Of a stretch of 64,000 nucleotides of DNA, positions 46,608-56,380 are shown one piece after another; the first letter of the stretch is position 1, and the number at the start of each line of letters is the position of its first letter. Source of the DNA: Bradyrhizobium sp. AZCC 1693 (lineage in GTDB: Bacteria; Pseudomonadota; Alphaproteobacteria; Rhizobiales; Xanthobacteraceae); assembly GCF_036924745.1 (NCBI RefSeq), contig NZ_JAZHSD010000001.1, forward strand, positions 6,323,001-6,387,000, written 5' to 3'. The translations under genes were made by a program, and so were the position numbers. Below the pieces are notes generated by a model. That model was given only the letters and a program-made list of their open reading frames with translations. It did not search any database and had not been told where the DNA came from.

Positions 46608-47980
46608 TCAGTTCGCCTTTGGCGGCGCCACCACCGGCTGGGCGGCGGCCTGCGGGGCGCGGCCGACGATGACGGTCAGCAGGCCCTGGCCCCACAGCTT
46701 CTGCGCGGCCTTTTTGGCATCGTCGAGCGTCACGGCGTCGACGAGGGCGTTGCGCTTTTCGATGTAGTCGATCGGCAGCTTGTCGAGCTGGTACTGCAGC
46801 AGCGCCTGCGCGAGCTTGGAGGAGGTATCGAGCGCCAGCATCTGCGAGCCCTTCAGGTAGGACTTGGCCTCGTCCAGCTCCTTCTGGGTCGGGCCTTCCT
46901 CGGCGATGCGGCGGATTTCCTTCTCGATGGCGTCGACGGTTTCGCCGGCGCGGTCGGCGCGGGTGCCGGTGTTGCCGATGAAGAGCGCGGAGCGATCCAT
47001 CCAGAGCAGCGATTCATAGACCGAATAGGCGAGGCCGCGCTTTTCGCGCACCTCCTTGTAGAGCCGCGACGACAATCCGCCGCCGCCCAGGATGTGGTTC
47101 ACGACATAGGCGGCCATGAAATCCGGATCGTGCCGGCGAATGCCGGGGCCGCCGAACGTCACCACGGTCTGCGGCACGTCGAGCGGCACAAACGCGCGCT
47201 GCGGCGGCTTGGTGGCCTCGACCTCGGCGATCTGCGTCAGGCTGGCCTTGGCCGGCAGTCCGCCGAATGTCTGGTCCAGCAGCTTGCCGAGCGTGTCGGC
47301 GTCGACATCGCCGACCACGGCGATGCGCAAGTTATCCTTGGCGATGATGCGGCGGACGTAATCCTTCATGTCGGCGACGTCGATCTTCGGCACGCTGTCG
47401 AGCGTGCCGTTGGCCTGCCTGCCATAGGGATGATCGCCGAAGGCCACTTCAAGGAATTTGCGGCTCGCCAGCGAGGTCGGGTTGGTGGTGTCGCGCCGCA
47501 GCCCGGAGAGCACCTGCGCGCGAATGCGCTCGACGTCGGTGGCGTCGAAATGCGGCGAGGTCAGCGCCAGATGCAGGAGGCCAAAGGCCTCGTCCTTGTT
47601 GTCCTTGAGCATGCGCAGCGAGCCGCGGAAATAATCCCGGGTCGACGAGAAGCTCAGTTCGATAGCGCGGCGCTCGAGGCGCTCGTGAAAGGTTTTGGAA
47701 TCGAGATCGCCGGAGCCCTCGTCGAGCAGGCCGGCGACCATGTTGCCGACGCCGGACTTGCCTGATGGGTCCTGGGCGGCGCGCCGCCGCCGAAGGCATA
47801 TTCCATCGCGATCAGGGGCACGGTGGCGTCCTGCACGAACCACGCCTCGATGCCGCCAGGCGAGACCAGCCGCTGGATCTTTGCCGCGGCGTGCGACGGC
47901 GTCGCCGCCAGCAACACCAGCACGGCGCCGGCGATCAGGCCGGATGCGAGGCGCTGCGCGCCAATCGAAAAACGGATCAC
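46608..47980 (-). pseudogene. M16-family peptidase-like protein, frameshifted (non-catalytic partner)
   Basis: The N-terminal frame starts GTG 47980 (MIRFSIGAQRLASGL, with GAGGAGAAG upstream and a signal peptide ending PSHAAA) and runs to YAFGGGA near 47785. The expected continuation, AQDPSGKSGVGNMVAGLLDEGSGDL, is in another frame down to the stop at 46608. The shift (+2 or -1 nt) falls in the palindrome GGCGGCGCGCCGCC (47775-47788). The remainder is a normal M16 partner subunit without HxxEH. It overlaps the upstream M16 gene by 4 nt. The shift could be a real mutation or an assembly error in a GC hairpin. Confidence 0.8.
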
Positions 47981-49368
47981 GAGCGCTTCTCCTCGCGTTT
48001 CGGCGCGGCATCCTTGATCAGGTAGCCGGTCACCGAGCGTTTGTTGTCGAGCCATTTCTGCGCGGCGTCGCGCACCTGTTCGGCAGTGACGGCGCGAATC
48101 CGGTCCGGCCAGCTCCTGATGTCGTCGATCGAAAGCCCCGTGGTCAGCGCGCCGCCATACCAGCGCGCCAGCGTGGCCTGATTGTCCTGGGCGTAGATCG
48201 CTTCCGCAATCAACTGGGTCTTGACCCTCTCGAGATCCTCGGCGCGGGCGGGATTCTGGATGACGTCGGCAATCACGCCGTCGATCGCCTGCTCTACTTG
48301 CGAAAACTCGACGCCGGGCTTTGGCGAAACCGAGATCGAGAACTGCGAGGGATCCAGCGAAGTGCCCTGGTACCCGGCGCCGGCGCTGATCGCGAGCGGA
48401 CGGTCGATCACCAGCGCGCGGTAGAGATAGGAGTTGGAGCCGCCGCCCATCAATTGTGCCAGCACGTCGAGCGCGGGGCCTTCGCCGGCTGCAGCCGTCG
48501 TGGAGGAGGGGACGAGATAATAGCGCCGCAGGCTGGTCTGCTCGACGCGCGGATCGGACAGCGTCACCGTGCGCGGCGCGGCAGGCACCGGCTCCTGCGG
48601 ACGGACGCGATGCGCTGATATCGCGGGCTGCGCCGGAATGCCGCCATAGGCCTTTTCCACCATCGGGCGGACTTCCTTGGCGTCGACATCGCCCGCGATC
48701 ACCAGGATCGCGTTGTTCGGCGCGTAGAAACGCTTGTAGAACGCCAGCGCATCCTCGCGGTCGAGCTTCTCGATCTCCTGGCGCCAGCCGATGATCGGCC
48801 GGCCATAGGGATGGTTGAGATACAGCGCCGCCATGATCTGCTCGGTCAGCCGCGCGTCCGGATTGTTGGCGACGCGCATGTTGAACTCTTCCAGCACGAC
48901 GTCGCGCTCGGGAAGTACATTCTCATCCTTGAGGATGAGGCCGGTCATGCGGTCGGCCTCGAACTCCATCATTTTCGCCAGCTGCTCGCGCGGCACGCGC
49001 TGGAAATAGCCGGTGTAGTCGAGTGAGGTGAAGGCGTTTTCGTTGCCGCCGATCCGCAGCACGGTCTGGGAGAATTCACCGGCGGGGTGTTTGGCCGTGC
49101 CCTTGAACATCAGATGTTCGAGGAAGTGCGCCAGTCCCGATTTGCCCGGCGTCTCGTCGGCGGAGCCTACCTTGTACCAGATCATCTGCGTGACGACGGG
49201 GGTGCGGTGATCCGGGATCACGACCACCTGCAGGCCGTTGTCGAGGGTGAAGCTGGCGGGACGCTCCGACGTGACCGTGGTCTGGGCGAATGTGCTGCCG
49301 GCAGAGAAAGCGAACGTCGAGATGAAGGCTGCAACGAGAGCGGCGGCAAAACGGTGTGAGGACATCAT
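47977..49368 (-). CDS. M16-family zinc peptidase (catalytic subunit)
   Basis: The 463-residue protein has a signal peptide (MMSSHRFAAALVAAFISTFAFSAGSTFA). The inverted zinc motif HFLEH (in LAHFLEHLMFKG, about 81-92) with downstream Glu (DVVLEEFNMR) identifies pitrilysin/processing-peptidase type enzymes. It would act in the periplasm and form a dimer with the adjacent M16 partner encoded next. The start GTG of that partner overlaps its stop. Confidence 0.92.
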   Translation of the reverse strand: MMSSHRFAAALVAAFISTFAFSAGSTFAQTTVTSERPASFTLDNGLQVVVIPDHRTPVVTQMIWYKVGSADETPGKSGLAHFLEHLMFKGTAKHPAGEFSQTVLRIGGNENAFTSLDYTGYFQRVPREQLAKMMEFEADRMTGLILKDENVLPERDVVLEEFNMRVANNPDARLTEQIMAALYLNHPYGRPIIGWRQEIEKLDREDALAFYKRFYAPNNAILVIAGDVDAKEVRPMVEKAYGGIPAQPAISAHRVRPQEPVPAAPRTVTLSDPRVEQTSLRRYYLVPSSTTAAAGEGPALDVLAQLMGGGSNSYLYRALVIDRPLAISAGAGYQGTSLDPSQFSISVSPKPGVEFSQVEQAIDGVIADVIQNPARAEDLERVKTQLIAEAIYAQDNQATLARWYGGALTTGLSIDDIRSWPDRIRAVTAEQVRDAAQKWLDNKRSVTGYLIKDAAPKREEKRS

Positions 49369-49523
49369 GACCTATCTGGCGCGCATGCCGCAAAGCTGGT
49401 GACCGGTCCTGCGACAGGAATTCGCGCAAACGTTAGAAGTAACCCGACAAAACCGTTCGGGATCAAGCCGCGGCATCGTACACCGCGCCGGCACCAGCAA
49501 TCGTCACGAAGGCGAGAGATCAG

Positions 49524-49557
49524 CTTAACTAATCGCCATACTTAACTAATCGCCATA
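49524..49557. repeat. 17-bp tandem duplication at a gene end
   Basis: CTTAACTAATCGCCATA occurs twice in direct succession (49524-49540 and 49541-49557), so the stop codon and final codons of the upstream minus-strand gene are duplicated in the 3' untranslated part. It looks like a small replication-slippage event. Confidence 0.85.
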
Positions 49558-50259
49558 CTTGCCCTTGGCCGGGTTGTATTCCTTGTTGAGCGATTCCTTC
49601 GGCCCGGTGCCGTAGGCATAATTCGGCGACGGCGTCTGGTAGCCGGGCGGAGGCTGGGTCAGCGAATCCCGCGTCGGCTCTTCCTTGAACGGGGCCGTCT
49701 CGGTCTTGTTGCCGCCGAACAGGCCACTGAAGCCGCCGCTATAGCCGAGCTGCGAAGGGCTCAGGATTGGATTGTTGTTCGAGGTGCCGGGTTGCACCGG
49801 ATCGTTGTCCTTGCGCGAGGGCGCCGCGGTCTTGCCCACCGCGAGTTCGGCCGGTGTCAGGATGCGGGCCGCTTCGCGCGGGTCCTTGTTCTCTTTCTTG
49901 CGCGCCGCGATCGCTGCCTTGCGGCGCTGCTCGTCGGGATCCTTTGGCCAGTTCGGCGCCTTCACTTCGGCCGCGGTCCCAGCCGGCGGCGGCAAATCGA
50001 GCTTGGGGGGAACCACCAGCGGGGAACGCTCGCGGTACTCGATGCCGCGGTTTTCCATGTTGGTGCCGCCGATGCCGCGCATGATGCCTTCGATGATCTT
50101 TTCCTCGAAGGTCTTGTCGTCCTCGTCCTCGTCATCAGCCGCGCGCAACGGTCCGGCGGCCATCACGAGGCCAACGCCGAGGGCAATGGCAGCAAACCGC
50201 AGGGCCCGGCTCAGCGAGCTGGTCTGCAGCATCCAAAAGCGGGCTTCGGTCTCGCGCAT
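49546..50259 (-). CDS. Exported conserved hypothetical protein
   Basis: The protein has 237 residues from ATG 50259 (GGGAA about 8 nt upstream). A signal peptide ends near PLRAADDEDEDD, so the mature protein starts acidic. A helix (KTFEEKIIEGIMRGIGG) is followed by a conserved-looking region with NRGIEYRERSPLVVPPKLDLPPPAG, and a Pro/Gly/Asn/Tyr-rich C-terminus ending YNPAKGKYGD. There is no enzymatic motif. A 17-bp direct duplication sits at its stop codon. It is probably periplasmic and of unknown function; spacing suggests possible co-transcription after lspA. Confidence 0.75.
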   Translation of the reverse strand: MRETEARFWMLQTSSLSRALRFAAIALGVGLVMAAGPLRAADDEDEDDKTFEEKIIEGIMRGIGGTNMENRGIEYRERSPLVVPPKLDLPPPAGTAAEVKAPNWPKDPDEQRRKAAIAARKKENKDPREAARILTPAELAVGKTAAPSRKDNDPVQPGTSNNNPILSPSQLGYSGGFSGLFGGNKTETAPFKEEPTRDSLTQPPPGYQTPSPNYAYGTGPKESLNKEYNPAKGKYGD

Positions 50260-50351
50260 CGCGCTGTTCCCATTCACAATTTCTGCAACACGCGGGGGCC
50301 GGCTTAAGGGGCGTGATGGCTCCATACCGCAGGGGTTCGTATCGGCTGGGA

Positions 50352-50870
50352 TCAGGGCGCTTTTGCGGCGGGTACCCCCAGGAACGAGTCATACAATAGG
50401 CCCGCTACCCCGGCAACAATGGCCACATCCGCCAGGTTAAACACGTACCAATTGAAGGTTTTTTCCCCGATCTCGATATGGAACAGGGCGAAATCGACCA
50501 CCGCGCCATAGAGGAAGCGGTCGATGCCGTTGCCGACCGCGCCGCCGATGATCAGACCGAGCGCCAGCGTCGCCAGCAGCGTGCTGGAGCGCGCCATCCA
50601 GATCCCCAGCACGATCACGGCGATCGCCTTGACCGCTATCAGCGCGACCTGGGCGAGCTGGTTGTCGGTCTGGAACCAGCCAAAACTGATCCCGACGTTC
50701 CAGGCCAGCACCAGGTCGAAGAACGGCGTGACCCTGACCACGCCGCGCCGGGCAAGGTCGAATGTGTAGAGCAGCCAGAGCTTTGAGGCCTGATCGATCA
50801 CCAGCGTCGCGATCGCGGCAAGGGCGCCGGCGCGGAGGTGAGGGGTCACGGGGCGTTCCTTGCCGGACAC
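50352..50870 (-). CDS. lspA: Lipoprotein signal peptidase (signal peptidase II)
   Basis: The protein has 172 residues from GTG 50870, directly after the ileS stop (TAA-GTG); a second GTG at 50849 is possible. It is an inner-membrane aspartyl protease that removes prolipoprotein signal peptides. Four hydrophobic segments flank the catalytic Asp residues: GNGIDRFLYGAVVDF and NLADVAIVAGVAGL. It is co-transcribed with ileS, the usual arrangement. Confidence 0.95.
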   Translation of the reverse strand: MSGKERPVTPHLRAGALAAIATLVIDQASKLWLLYTFDLARRGVVRVTPFFDLVLAWNVGISFGWFQTDNQLAQVALIAVKAIAVIVLGIWMARSSTLLATLALGLIIGGAVGNGIDRFLYGAVVDFALFHIEIGEKTFNWYVFNLADVAIVAGVAGLLYDSFLGVPAAKAP

Positions 50871-53800
50871 TTATCTGGCCTTCTTTTTCTTCTTTTTTGA
50901 CCTGGTCGCCGGCGGCTTCTTTGCCGGCTTCCTGGTCGTCTTTTTCTTCTTTGCCTTCTTGGCAGCCATCTTTGTGGCCGCCTTCTTGGCCCCCTTCGCT
51001 GCCGAAGCGGTCTTTTTAGATTTGGCAGCCTTCTTGGCCTTGGCTTTCCTGGCTACGGCTTTCTCTACCGCGGCTTTCTTAGTCTTGGCCTTGTTGGCTT
51101 TGGCCTTTTTGGCATTGGGCTTTTTGGTATTGGGTTTCCTGGCTTCGGCTTCAATGGCCTTCTCGGCTTCGACAGTCTTCTTGGCTGCGGCGACCTTGGC
51201 GACCTGTTTGGTTTTGACCGGTCGTTTGGCTTCCTCAGCCTCCGAGCTTTCCGAAGTCTTCCTGGCCCTGACTTTCTTGTCGGGCTTAGCAGCCGTGACG
51301 TTTTCCGAACCGGCTTGCTCAGGCGTTTCCTTTAATACCTGCGCTTGCTCGACGGGTTGCGTATCGATCAATCCGACAGGCTCGGCGGGCGCTTCGACGG
51401 CTTCAACCGGCTTCTCGCCTTCGGCAAGCGCCTTCCACTCGCGCAAGGCCTGCGCATCGCGCGGGGAGACGTCGGGATACTCGGCGTCTTCACCGACGGT
51501 CGGCAGGATCTTCCACGACCGGGCGCATTTGGTGCCCACGGCCTTTTCGACCACGACGGCGACACCGGGTACGTCGGCGAGGGTGAACGCGCCGGCCGGC
51601 GCGTCGTCGTTGGTCGCCATCGCGTTCGAGGTGATGCAGACTTCGGCGAGGTCGACGTCGAACAGCGTGTTGAAGATGTTCTTGTCCGACACATAGACCA
51701 AGGGCGAAGCCTCGAGCGAGGAGCCGATGTTCTTGGCGGCGCGTTCGAGCTCGAGCGCACCGGTGACCACGCGCCTGACGTCGCGGATGGTTTCCCACTT
51801 CGCGGCGAGTGCGTCGTCGCGGAATTGGTCGAAGCCTTCCGGGAACAGCGTCAGGTGCACCGAGGCTTCCGCATTCGGCCGGTACATCCGCCAAGCCTCC
51901 TCGCAGGTGAAGCTGAGCACCGGCGCCAGCCAGCGCAGGATCGCATCGCAGATGATGTCGATGGCGGTCAGCGCCGCCTTGCGCGTGACCGAGGACGGCG
52001 GATCGCAATACAGCGCGTCCTTGCGGATATCGAAATAGAACGCCGACAATTCGGTGTTCATGAACGCCGCAAGCGTCGCGACCACCGTCTTGTAGTCGAA
52101 CTCGGCATAGGCCTGGCGCACGATGGAAGCGCGTTTCGCCAGCTCGTGCAGCATCAAGCGTTCCAGCTCGGGCATGTCGGCGTGCGCGACCGCGTCGGCC
52201 GGATCGAAATGATGCAGCGTGCCGAGCATCCAGCGGATCGAGTTGCGCAGCTTGCGGTAGGTCTCGATGGTGTTCTTGAGGATCTCGGGGCCGATGCGCT
52301 GGTCGTCGGCATAGTCGGTGGCGCAGACCCAGAGGCGGAGGATATCCGCGCCCGAATCCTTCATCACCTTCTGCGGCTCGACGGTGTTGCCGAGCGACTT
52401 CGACATCTTGCGGCCGTTCTCGTCCAGCGTGAAGCCGTGGGTGAGCACCACGTCATACGGCGCGCGGCCGCGGGTGCCGGCGCTTTCCAGCAGCGAGGAA
52501 TGAAACCAGCCGCGATGCTGGTCGCTGCCTTCGAGATACATGACCGTATCATCGCCGCCGTCGATCTTGCGGACGATGTTGCCAAGCGTTGGGAAATTCT
52601 GGCGGTCTTCCAGCACGAAGGCGTGGGTGGAGCCGGAATCGAACCAGACGTCGCAGATATCGTCGACCTTCTTCCAGTCCTCAGTTGATCGCGACCCCAG
52701 AAAGCGCTCGCGCGCGCCGTCCATGTACCAGGCGTCGGCGCCTTCCTCCGTGAAGGCTTCGACAATGCGCTGATTGACGATCTCGTCCTGCAGGATCTCG
52801 GCGGAGCCGTCGCCGTTCTCGCGCACGAACACGGCGATCGGCACGCCCCAGGCGCGCTGGCGCGAGATCACCCAGTCCGGCCGGCCTGCGATCATGCCGT
52901 TGATGCGGTTTTGTCCGGCCGGAGGCACCCATTGCGTCACCGAGATCGCATGCAGCGCGCGGGCGCGCAGCGTGTCGCCCGATCTAGTCTTGCCGCCTTC
53001 GGCGATGTCCTTGTCCATCGCAATGAACCATTGCGGCGTGTTGCGGAAGATCACCGGCTTCTTCGAGCGCCAGGAATGCGGATATTGATGCTTGAGCCGG
53101 CCGCGCGCCAGCAGCTTGCCGGCCTCTACCAGCGCCTTGATGACGGCCTCGTTGGCGTCGCCCTTCTCGCCCTTGTCGTTGATGACGCGCTTGCCCTCAA
53201 AGCCCGGCGCATGATCGGTATAGGCGCCGTTCTCGTCGACCGTGTAGGGGATCACGGGGTGGATGCCGCGGGCCTCCAGCTCGCGCACGTTCGCGATCCA
53301 GGCATCGAAGTCCTCGCGGCCGTGACCCGGTGCGGTATGGACGAAGCCGGTGCCGGTGTCGTCGGTGACGTGGTCGCCGGCGATTAGCGGCACCGTGAAT
53401 TCATATCCGCCGGCGAAACCTCGTAGCGGGTGAGCGCATTCCACCGCATCGAGCGTGTCGCCCGGCAGGTCGCGCACCTTCTCATAGGCGGTGACACGCG
53501 CCTGTTTGAATACTTCTTCTGCGAGCGCATCCGCGAGGATCAGGAGATCGCCGGTCTTTGCCCAATTGTCTGATGGCGCATCGGTGACCTTGTAAAGACC
53601 GTAGGCGATCTTCGGCGAGAACGAGATGGCGCGGTTGCCGGGCAGCGTCCACGGGGTCGTGGTCCAGATCACGACGGAAGCCTCGGCCAGCACGCCATGC
53701 GCCGGCGAGGTGACCGGAAACTTCACCCACACCATGTCGGAGGTGTAGTCCTCGTATTCGACCTCGGCTTCGGCCAGCGCGGTTTTCTCGACCACGCTCC

Positions 53801-54410
53801 ACATCACGGGCTTGGAGCCGCGATAGAGCGTGCCGTTGGCGGCGAACTTCATCAGCTCGCGCGCGATCTGGGCTTCGGCCGGATAGCTCATGGTGGCGTA
53901 GGGATGAGCCCAGTCGCCGATGATGCCGAGCCGCTTGAATTCCTCGCGCTGGACGTTGAGCCAGTGCGTCGCATAGGCGCGGCACTCTTTCCGGAACGCC
54001 ACCATCGCGGTGGAGTCGCGGAAGTCCGGCTTCGGCTTGCCCCTGGAGCGGTAGTTCTCTTCCTCGATCTTCCACTCGATCGGCAGGCCGTGACAGTCCC
54101 AGCCCGGCACGTAGTTGGAATCGAAGCCGAGCATCTGCTGGCTTTTGGTGACGACGTCCTTGAGGATCTTGTTGAGGGCGTGGCCGATATGGATGTTGCC
54201 GTTGGCGTAGGGCGGGCCGTCATGCAGCACGAATTTGGCGCGGCCGGCGGCGTCCTTTCGCAGCTTTTCGTAGAGGTCGATCTCGTTCCAGTATTTGAGG
54301 ATTTCCGGCTCGCGCTGCGGCAGGCCGGCGCGCATCGGGAATTCCGTCTGCGGCAGGAACAAGGTTTTGGAATAGTCGGCAGCTTCGGACTTTTGCGGAT
54401 TTTGGGACAT
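50871..54410 (-). CDS. ileS: Isoleucyl-tRNA synthetase with a Lys-rich C-terminal tail
   Basis: The protein has 1179 residues from ATG 54410 ([15 protein letters not shown]). Class I motifs are intact: [12 protein letters not shown] (HIGH) and [10 protein letters not shown] (KMSKS). The CP1 editing region contains [15 protein letters not shown]. The C-terminal zinc-like knuckle is reduced to one Cys (TKCARSWK). Normal IleRS should end around [10 protein letters not shown]; here a further 182 residues follow, first acidic/mixed, then almost wholly Lys/Ala (like histone H1), encoded at about 50874-51419. The tail may bind tRNA or DNA. lspA follows with no gap. Confidence 0.93.
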   Translation of the reverse strand: MSQNPQKSEAADYSKTLFLPQTEFPMRAGLPQREPEILKYWNEIDLYEKLRKDAAGRAKFVLHDGPPYANGNIHIGHALNKILKDVVTKSQQMLGFDSNYVPGWDCHGLPIEWKIEEENYRSRGKPKPDFRDSTAMVAFRKECRAYATHWLNVQREEFKRLGIIGDWAHPYATMSYPAEAQIARELMKFAANGTLYRGSKPVMWSVVEKTALAEAEVEYEDYTSDMVWVKFPVTSPAHGVLAEASVVIWTTTPWTLPGNRAISFSPKIAYGLYKVTDAPSDNWAKTGDLLILADALAEEVFKQARVTAYEKVRDLPGDTLDAVECAHPLRGFAGGYEFTVPLIAGDHVTDDTGTGFVHTAPGHGREDFDAWIANVRELEARGIHPVIPYTVDENGAYTDHAPGFEGKRVINDKGEKGDANEAVIKALVEAGKLLARGRLKHQYPHSWRSKKPVIFRNTPQWFIAMDKDIAEGGKTRSGDTLRARALHAISVTQWVPPAGQNRINGMIAGRPDWVISRQRAWGVPIAVFVRENGDGSAEILQDEIVNQRIVEAFTEEGADAWYMDGARERFLGSRSTEDWKKVDDICDVWFDSGSTHAFVLEDRQNFPTLGNIVRKIDGGDDTVMYLEGSDQHRGWFHSSLLESAGTRGRAPYDVVLTHGFTLDENGRKMSKSLGNTVEPQKVMKDSGADILRLWVCATDYADDQRIGPEILKNTIETYRKLRNSIRWMLGTLHHFDPADAVAHADMPELERLMLHELAKRASIVRQAYAEFDYKTVVATLAAFMNTELSAFYFDIRKDALYCDPPSSVTRKAALTAIDIICDAILRWLAPVLSFTCEEAWRMYRPNAEASVHLTLFPEGFDQFRDDALAAKWETIRDVRRVVTGALELERAAKNIGSSLEASPLVYVSDKNIFNTLFDVDLAEVCITSNAMATNDDAPAGAFTLADVPGVAVVVEKAVGTKCARSWKILPTVGEDAEYPDVSPRDAQALREWKALAEGEKPVEAVEAPAEPVGLIDTQPVEQAQVLKETPEQAGSENVTAAKPDKKVRARKTSESSEAEEAKRPVKTKQVAKVAAAKKTVEAEKAIEAEARKPNTKKPNAKKAKANKAKTKKAAVEKAVARKAKAKKAAKSKKTASAAKGAKKAATKMAAKKAKKKKTTRKPAKKPPATRSKKKKKKAR

Positions 54411-54605
54411 GAACGCTCTGGTTTGGCTCGAAGACGGCGCTGAAACGCGGGGAATAGCGGATGAACAGGAAAATCCCGGTCTTGCGCCGAGCAAAACGCT
54501 CAAGCGGAAGCCGGGCCGCTAATGCTGATGGTGCGCCGCGCAAACATGGGGGCTTTCCATAGCAGCCAGAAGGGAGAAGCGCAAAGGCCGGGGGCGGTCG
54601 TCCCG

Positions 54606-55136
54606 TCAGGCCTGCCGCGGCCGGGCCGGGTTTCCAGCAACTGTGATGCCCGCGCCGACATCGCGCGTGACCATGCTGCCGGCGCCGATGACAGCGCCGT
54701 CGCCGATCGTGACGCCGGGCAGGATGATGGCGCCGCCGCCGATCCAGACGTCGCTACCGATCCGCACCGGGCGGCCGAATTCAAGGCCGGTCCGCCGCGT
54801 CTCGGCGTCGCGCGGGTGGTCGGCGGCATAGATTTGCGTCGCGGGCCCGATCTGGGTGCGGTCGCCGATAACAACTTCGACGACGTCGAGGATGACGCAG
54901 TTGAAATTGAGAAAGACTTCGTCGCCGAGCCGGATGTTGTAGCCATAGTCGCAAAAGAACGGCGGACGGATCACGGCACCGGTGCCGACACGGCCGAAAT
55001 GGGTCGACAGCAGCCCGTGGCGCTCCGCCACAGGCGCGGCCATGGCCGCATTGTAGCGCGCGAGCCAAGCCTTGTTGGCAGCGGCATCCGCCTGCAGTTC
55101 CGGGTCGCCGGGGCGATAGAGTTCGCCGGCCAGCAT
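54606..55136 (-). CDS. Sugar O-acetyltransferase (maltose/NodL-type, hexapeptide repeat)
   Basis: The 176-residue form from ATG 55136 (MLAGELYRPGDPELQAD) may be short: codons SKTEKQK precede it in frame from a CTG at 55160, which has GGAG seven nt upstream and overlaps the ribF stop. The left-handed beta-helix hexapeptide repeats are clear (IRPPFFCDYGYNIRLGDEVFLNFNC, VIGDRTQIGPATQIYAADHP with the catalytic His, VWIGGGAIILPGVTIGDGAVIGAGSMV). It transfers acetyl from acetyl-CoA to a sugar. The acceptor cannot be told. Confidence 0.85.
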   Translation of the reverse strand: MLAGELYRPGDPELQADAAANKAWLARYNAAMAAPVAERHGLLSTHFGRVGTGAVIRPPFFCDYGYNIRLGDEVFLNFNCVILDVVEVVIGDRTQIGPATQIYAADHPRDAETRRTGLEFGRPVRIGSDVWIGGGAIILPGVTIGDGAVIGAGSMVTRDVGAGITVAGNPARPRQA

Positions 55137-55156
55137 TTTTTGTTTTTCGGTCTTGC

Positions 55157-56140
55157 TCAGCCGATGACTCCAAGCTTCGGAAACGCGTCGGGCGCGGCGG
55201 CCAGGGCCGCGCGGGCCCGGGCGCTGTCGTCGTCCATTTGCCTGATCAGCGCGTCGATTGAGTCGAACTTAAGTTCGTCACGGATGAAGCTGATGAAGGC
55301 GACGTCGAGCACGGTGTCATAAAGGTCGCCCTTGAAGTCGAACAGGAACACTTCCAGGAGCGGTGCGCCGTTATCAAAAGTCGGGCGTCGGCCGAAGCTC
55401 GCGACCGCATCGAAGCGCGCTTGATCCTTTCCCTGGCCGCGGCCGACCCGCACCGCATAGATGCCGTGCTTGAGGCTGCAATTCTTGTCGAGGCGGATAT
55501 TGGCTGTCGGGTAGCCGAGATCGCGGCCGCGCTTCTCGCCATGGATCACCTCGCCGCTCACGAACCATGGCCCGCCCAGCATGGCGGTGGCTTCGTCGAT
55601 CTGGCCCTCGGCCAGCGCCATGCGGATCGCGCTGGAGGACACCGGACGCTCCTCGATATCGACATGGGCCTGGACGTCGACCTCGATGCCGAGCCGCGGC
55701 CCCTCGCTGACCAGGAGGCTCGGCGAGCCGGAGCGGCCCTTGCCGAAATGAAAGTCATAGCCGACTGCAATGCCGCTGACGCCGAGGCGTCCAATCAGGT
55801 CATGGTGAATGAAATCTTGCGCCGAGGTTCCGGCGCGGGTCTTGTCGAAGGTCATCACGACCGCGCCGTCGAGCCCGGTCCCGGCCAGCAGCCGCAGCTT
55901 GTTGGCCTCGTCGGACAGGCGGAATTGCGGGCTGTTCGGGCTGAAAAAGCTGCGCGGATGCGGCTCGAAGGTGACGGCAAATGTCGGCCTGCCATGGGCG
56001 CGGCCCATCCGCAAAGCGGCGTCGATCACGGCCCGGTGGCCCAGATGGACGCCGTCGAAATTGCCCATGGCGACCACGGCCCCGCGGGGGATCTTGGCGG
56101 CAGGGGTGTTGTCTCGGATAACGGTAAAACCAGTTGTCAT
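55157..56140 (-). CDS. ribF: Bifunctional riboflavin kinase / FAD synthetase
   Basis: The 327-residue protein makes FMN and FAD from riboflavin. The N-terminal nucleotidyltransferase carries AMGNFDGVHLGHRAVIDAAL (about 27-46) and VGYDFHFGKGRSGS; the C-terminal kinase carries GEKRGRDLGYPTANI and HGIYAVRVG. The ATG at 56140 has no Shine-Dalgarno sequence nearby: four 11-bp direct repeats fill the position instead. The downstream acetyltransferase gene overlaps its stop by 4 nt if the CTG start is used. Confidence 0.95.
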   Translation of the reverse strand: MTTGFTVIRDNTPAAKIPRGAVVAMGNFDGVHLGHRAVIDAALRMGRAHGRPTFAVTFEPHPRSFFSPNSPQFRLSDEANKLRLLAGTGLDGAVVMTFDKTRAGTSAQDFIHHDLIGRLGVSGIAVGYDFHFGKGRSGSPSLLVSEGPRLGIEVDVQAHVDIEERPVSSSAIRMALAEGQIDEATAMLGGPWFVSGEVIHGEKRGRDLGYPTANIRLDKNCSLKHGIYAVRVGRGQGKDQARFDAVASFGRRPTFDNGAPLLEVFLFDFKGDLYDTVLDVAFISFIRDELKFDSIDALIRQMDDDSARARAALAAAPDAFPKLGVIG

Positions 56141-56142
56141 TT

Positions 56143-56186
56143 CAGGGATTCTGCACGGATTCTTCAGGGATTCTTCAGGGATTCTT
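56143..56186. repeat. Four 11-bp tandem repeats immediately upstream of ribF
   Basis: On the plus strand CAGGGATTCTT occurs four times in direct succession (CAGGGATTCTG, CACGGATTCTT, CAGGGATTCTT, CAGGGATTCTT), 44 bp in all, ending 2 bp from the ribF start codon. The unit length is one DNA turn and not a multiple of three. Confidence 0.9.
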
Positions 56187-56380
56187 GGGTCGGGACGCGG
56201 CCGGACCGTGACGCGGCGCTGCCTTCGAAGTCAAGCGGGCGCGGTCGTATCAAAACGGCCTCAATCCGCCTTTTCCCGATTAACGGGCTGTTTAACGCCT
56301 GCTGCTAGTGGTGGGGGAAGGACTGCGGGTCGCGCAGGCCTGCCGATTATTTGTGGCGTAAGCGTTGAGTGGGGGAAAAG

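Noticed and set aside
47775..47788. Programmed ribosomal frameshift in the M16 gene
   Set aside because: No slippery heptamer or downstream pseudoknot is evident; a mutation or sequencing error at the GC palindrome is simpler.
50860..51696. Phe/Leu/Ala-rich 278-residue membrane-like frame on the plus strand
   Set aside because: It is the mirror of the Lys/Ala-rich ileS tail (AAG reads CTT on the other strand), so its hydrophobicity is a by-product.
56143..56186. Possible riboswitch before ribF
   Set aside because: The array is simple tandem 11-bp units with no FMN-element (RFN) conserved sequences visible.
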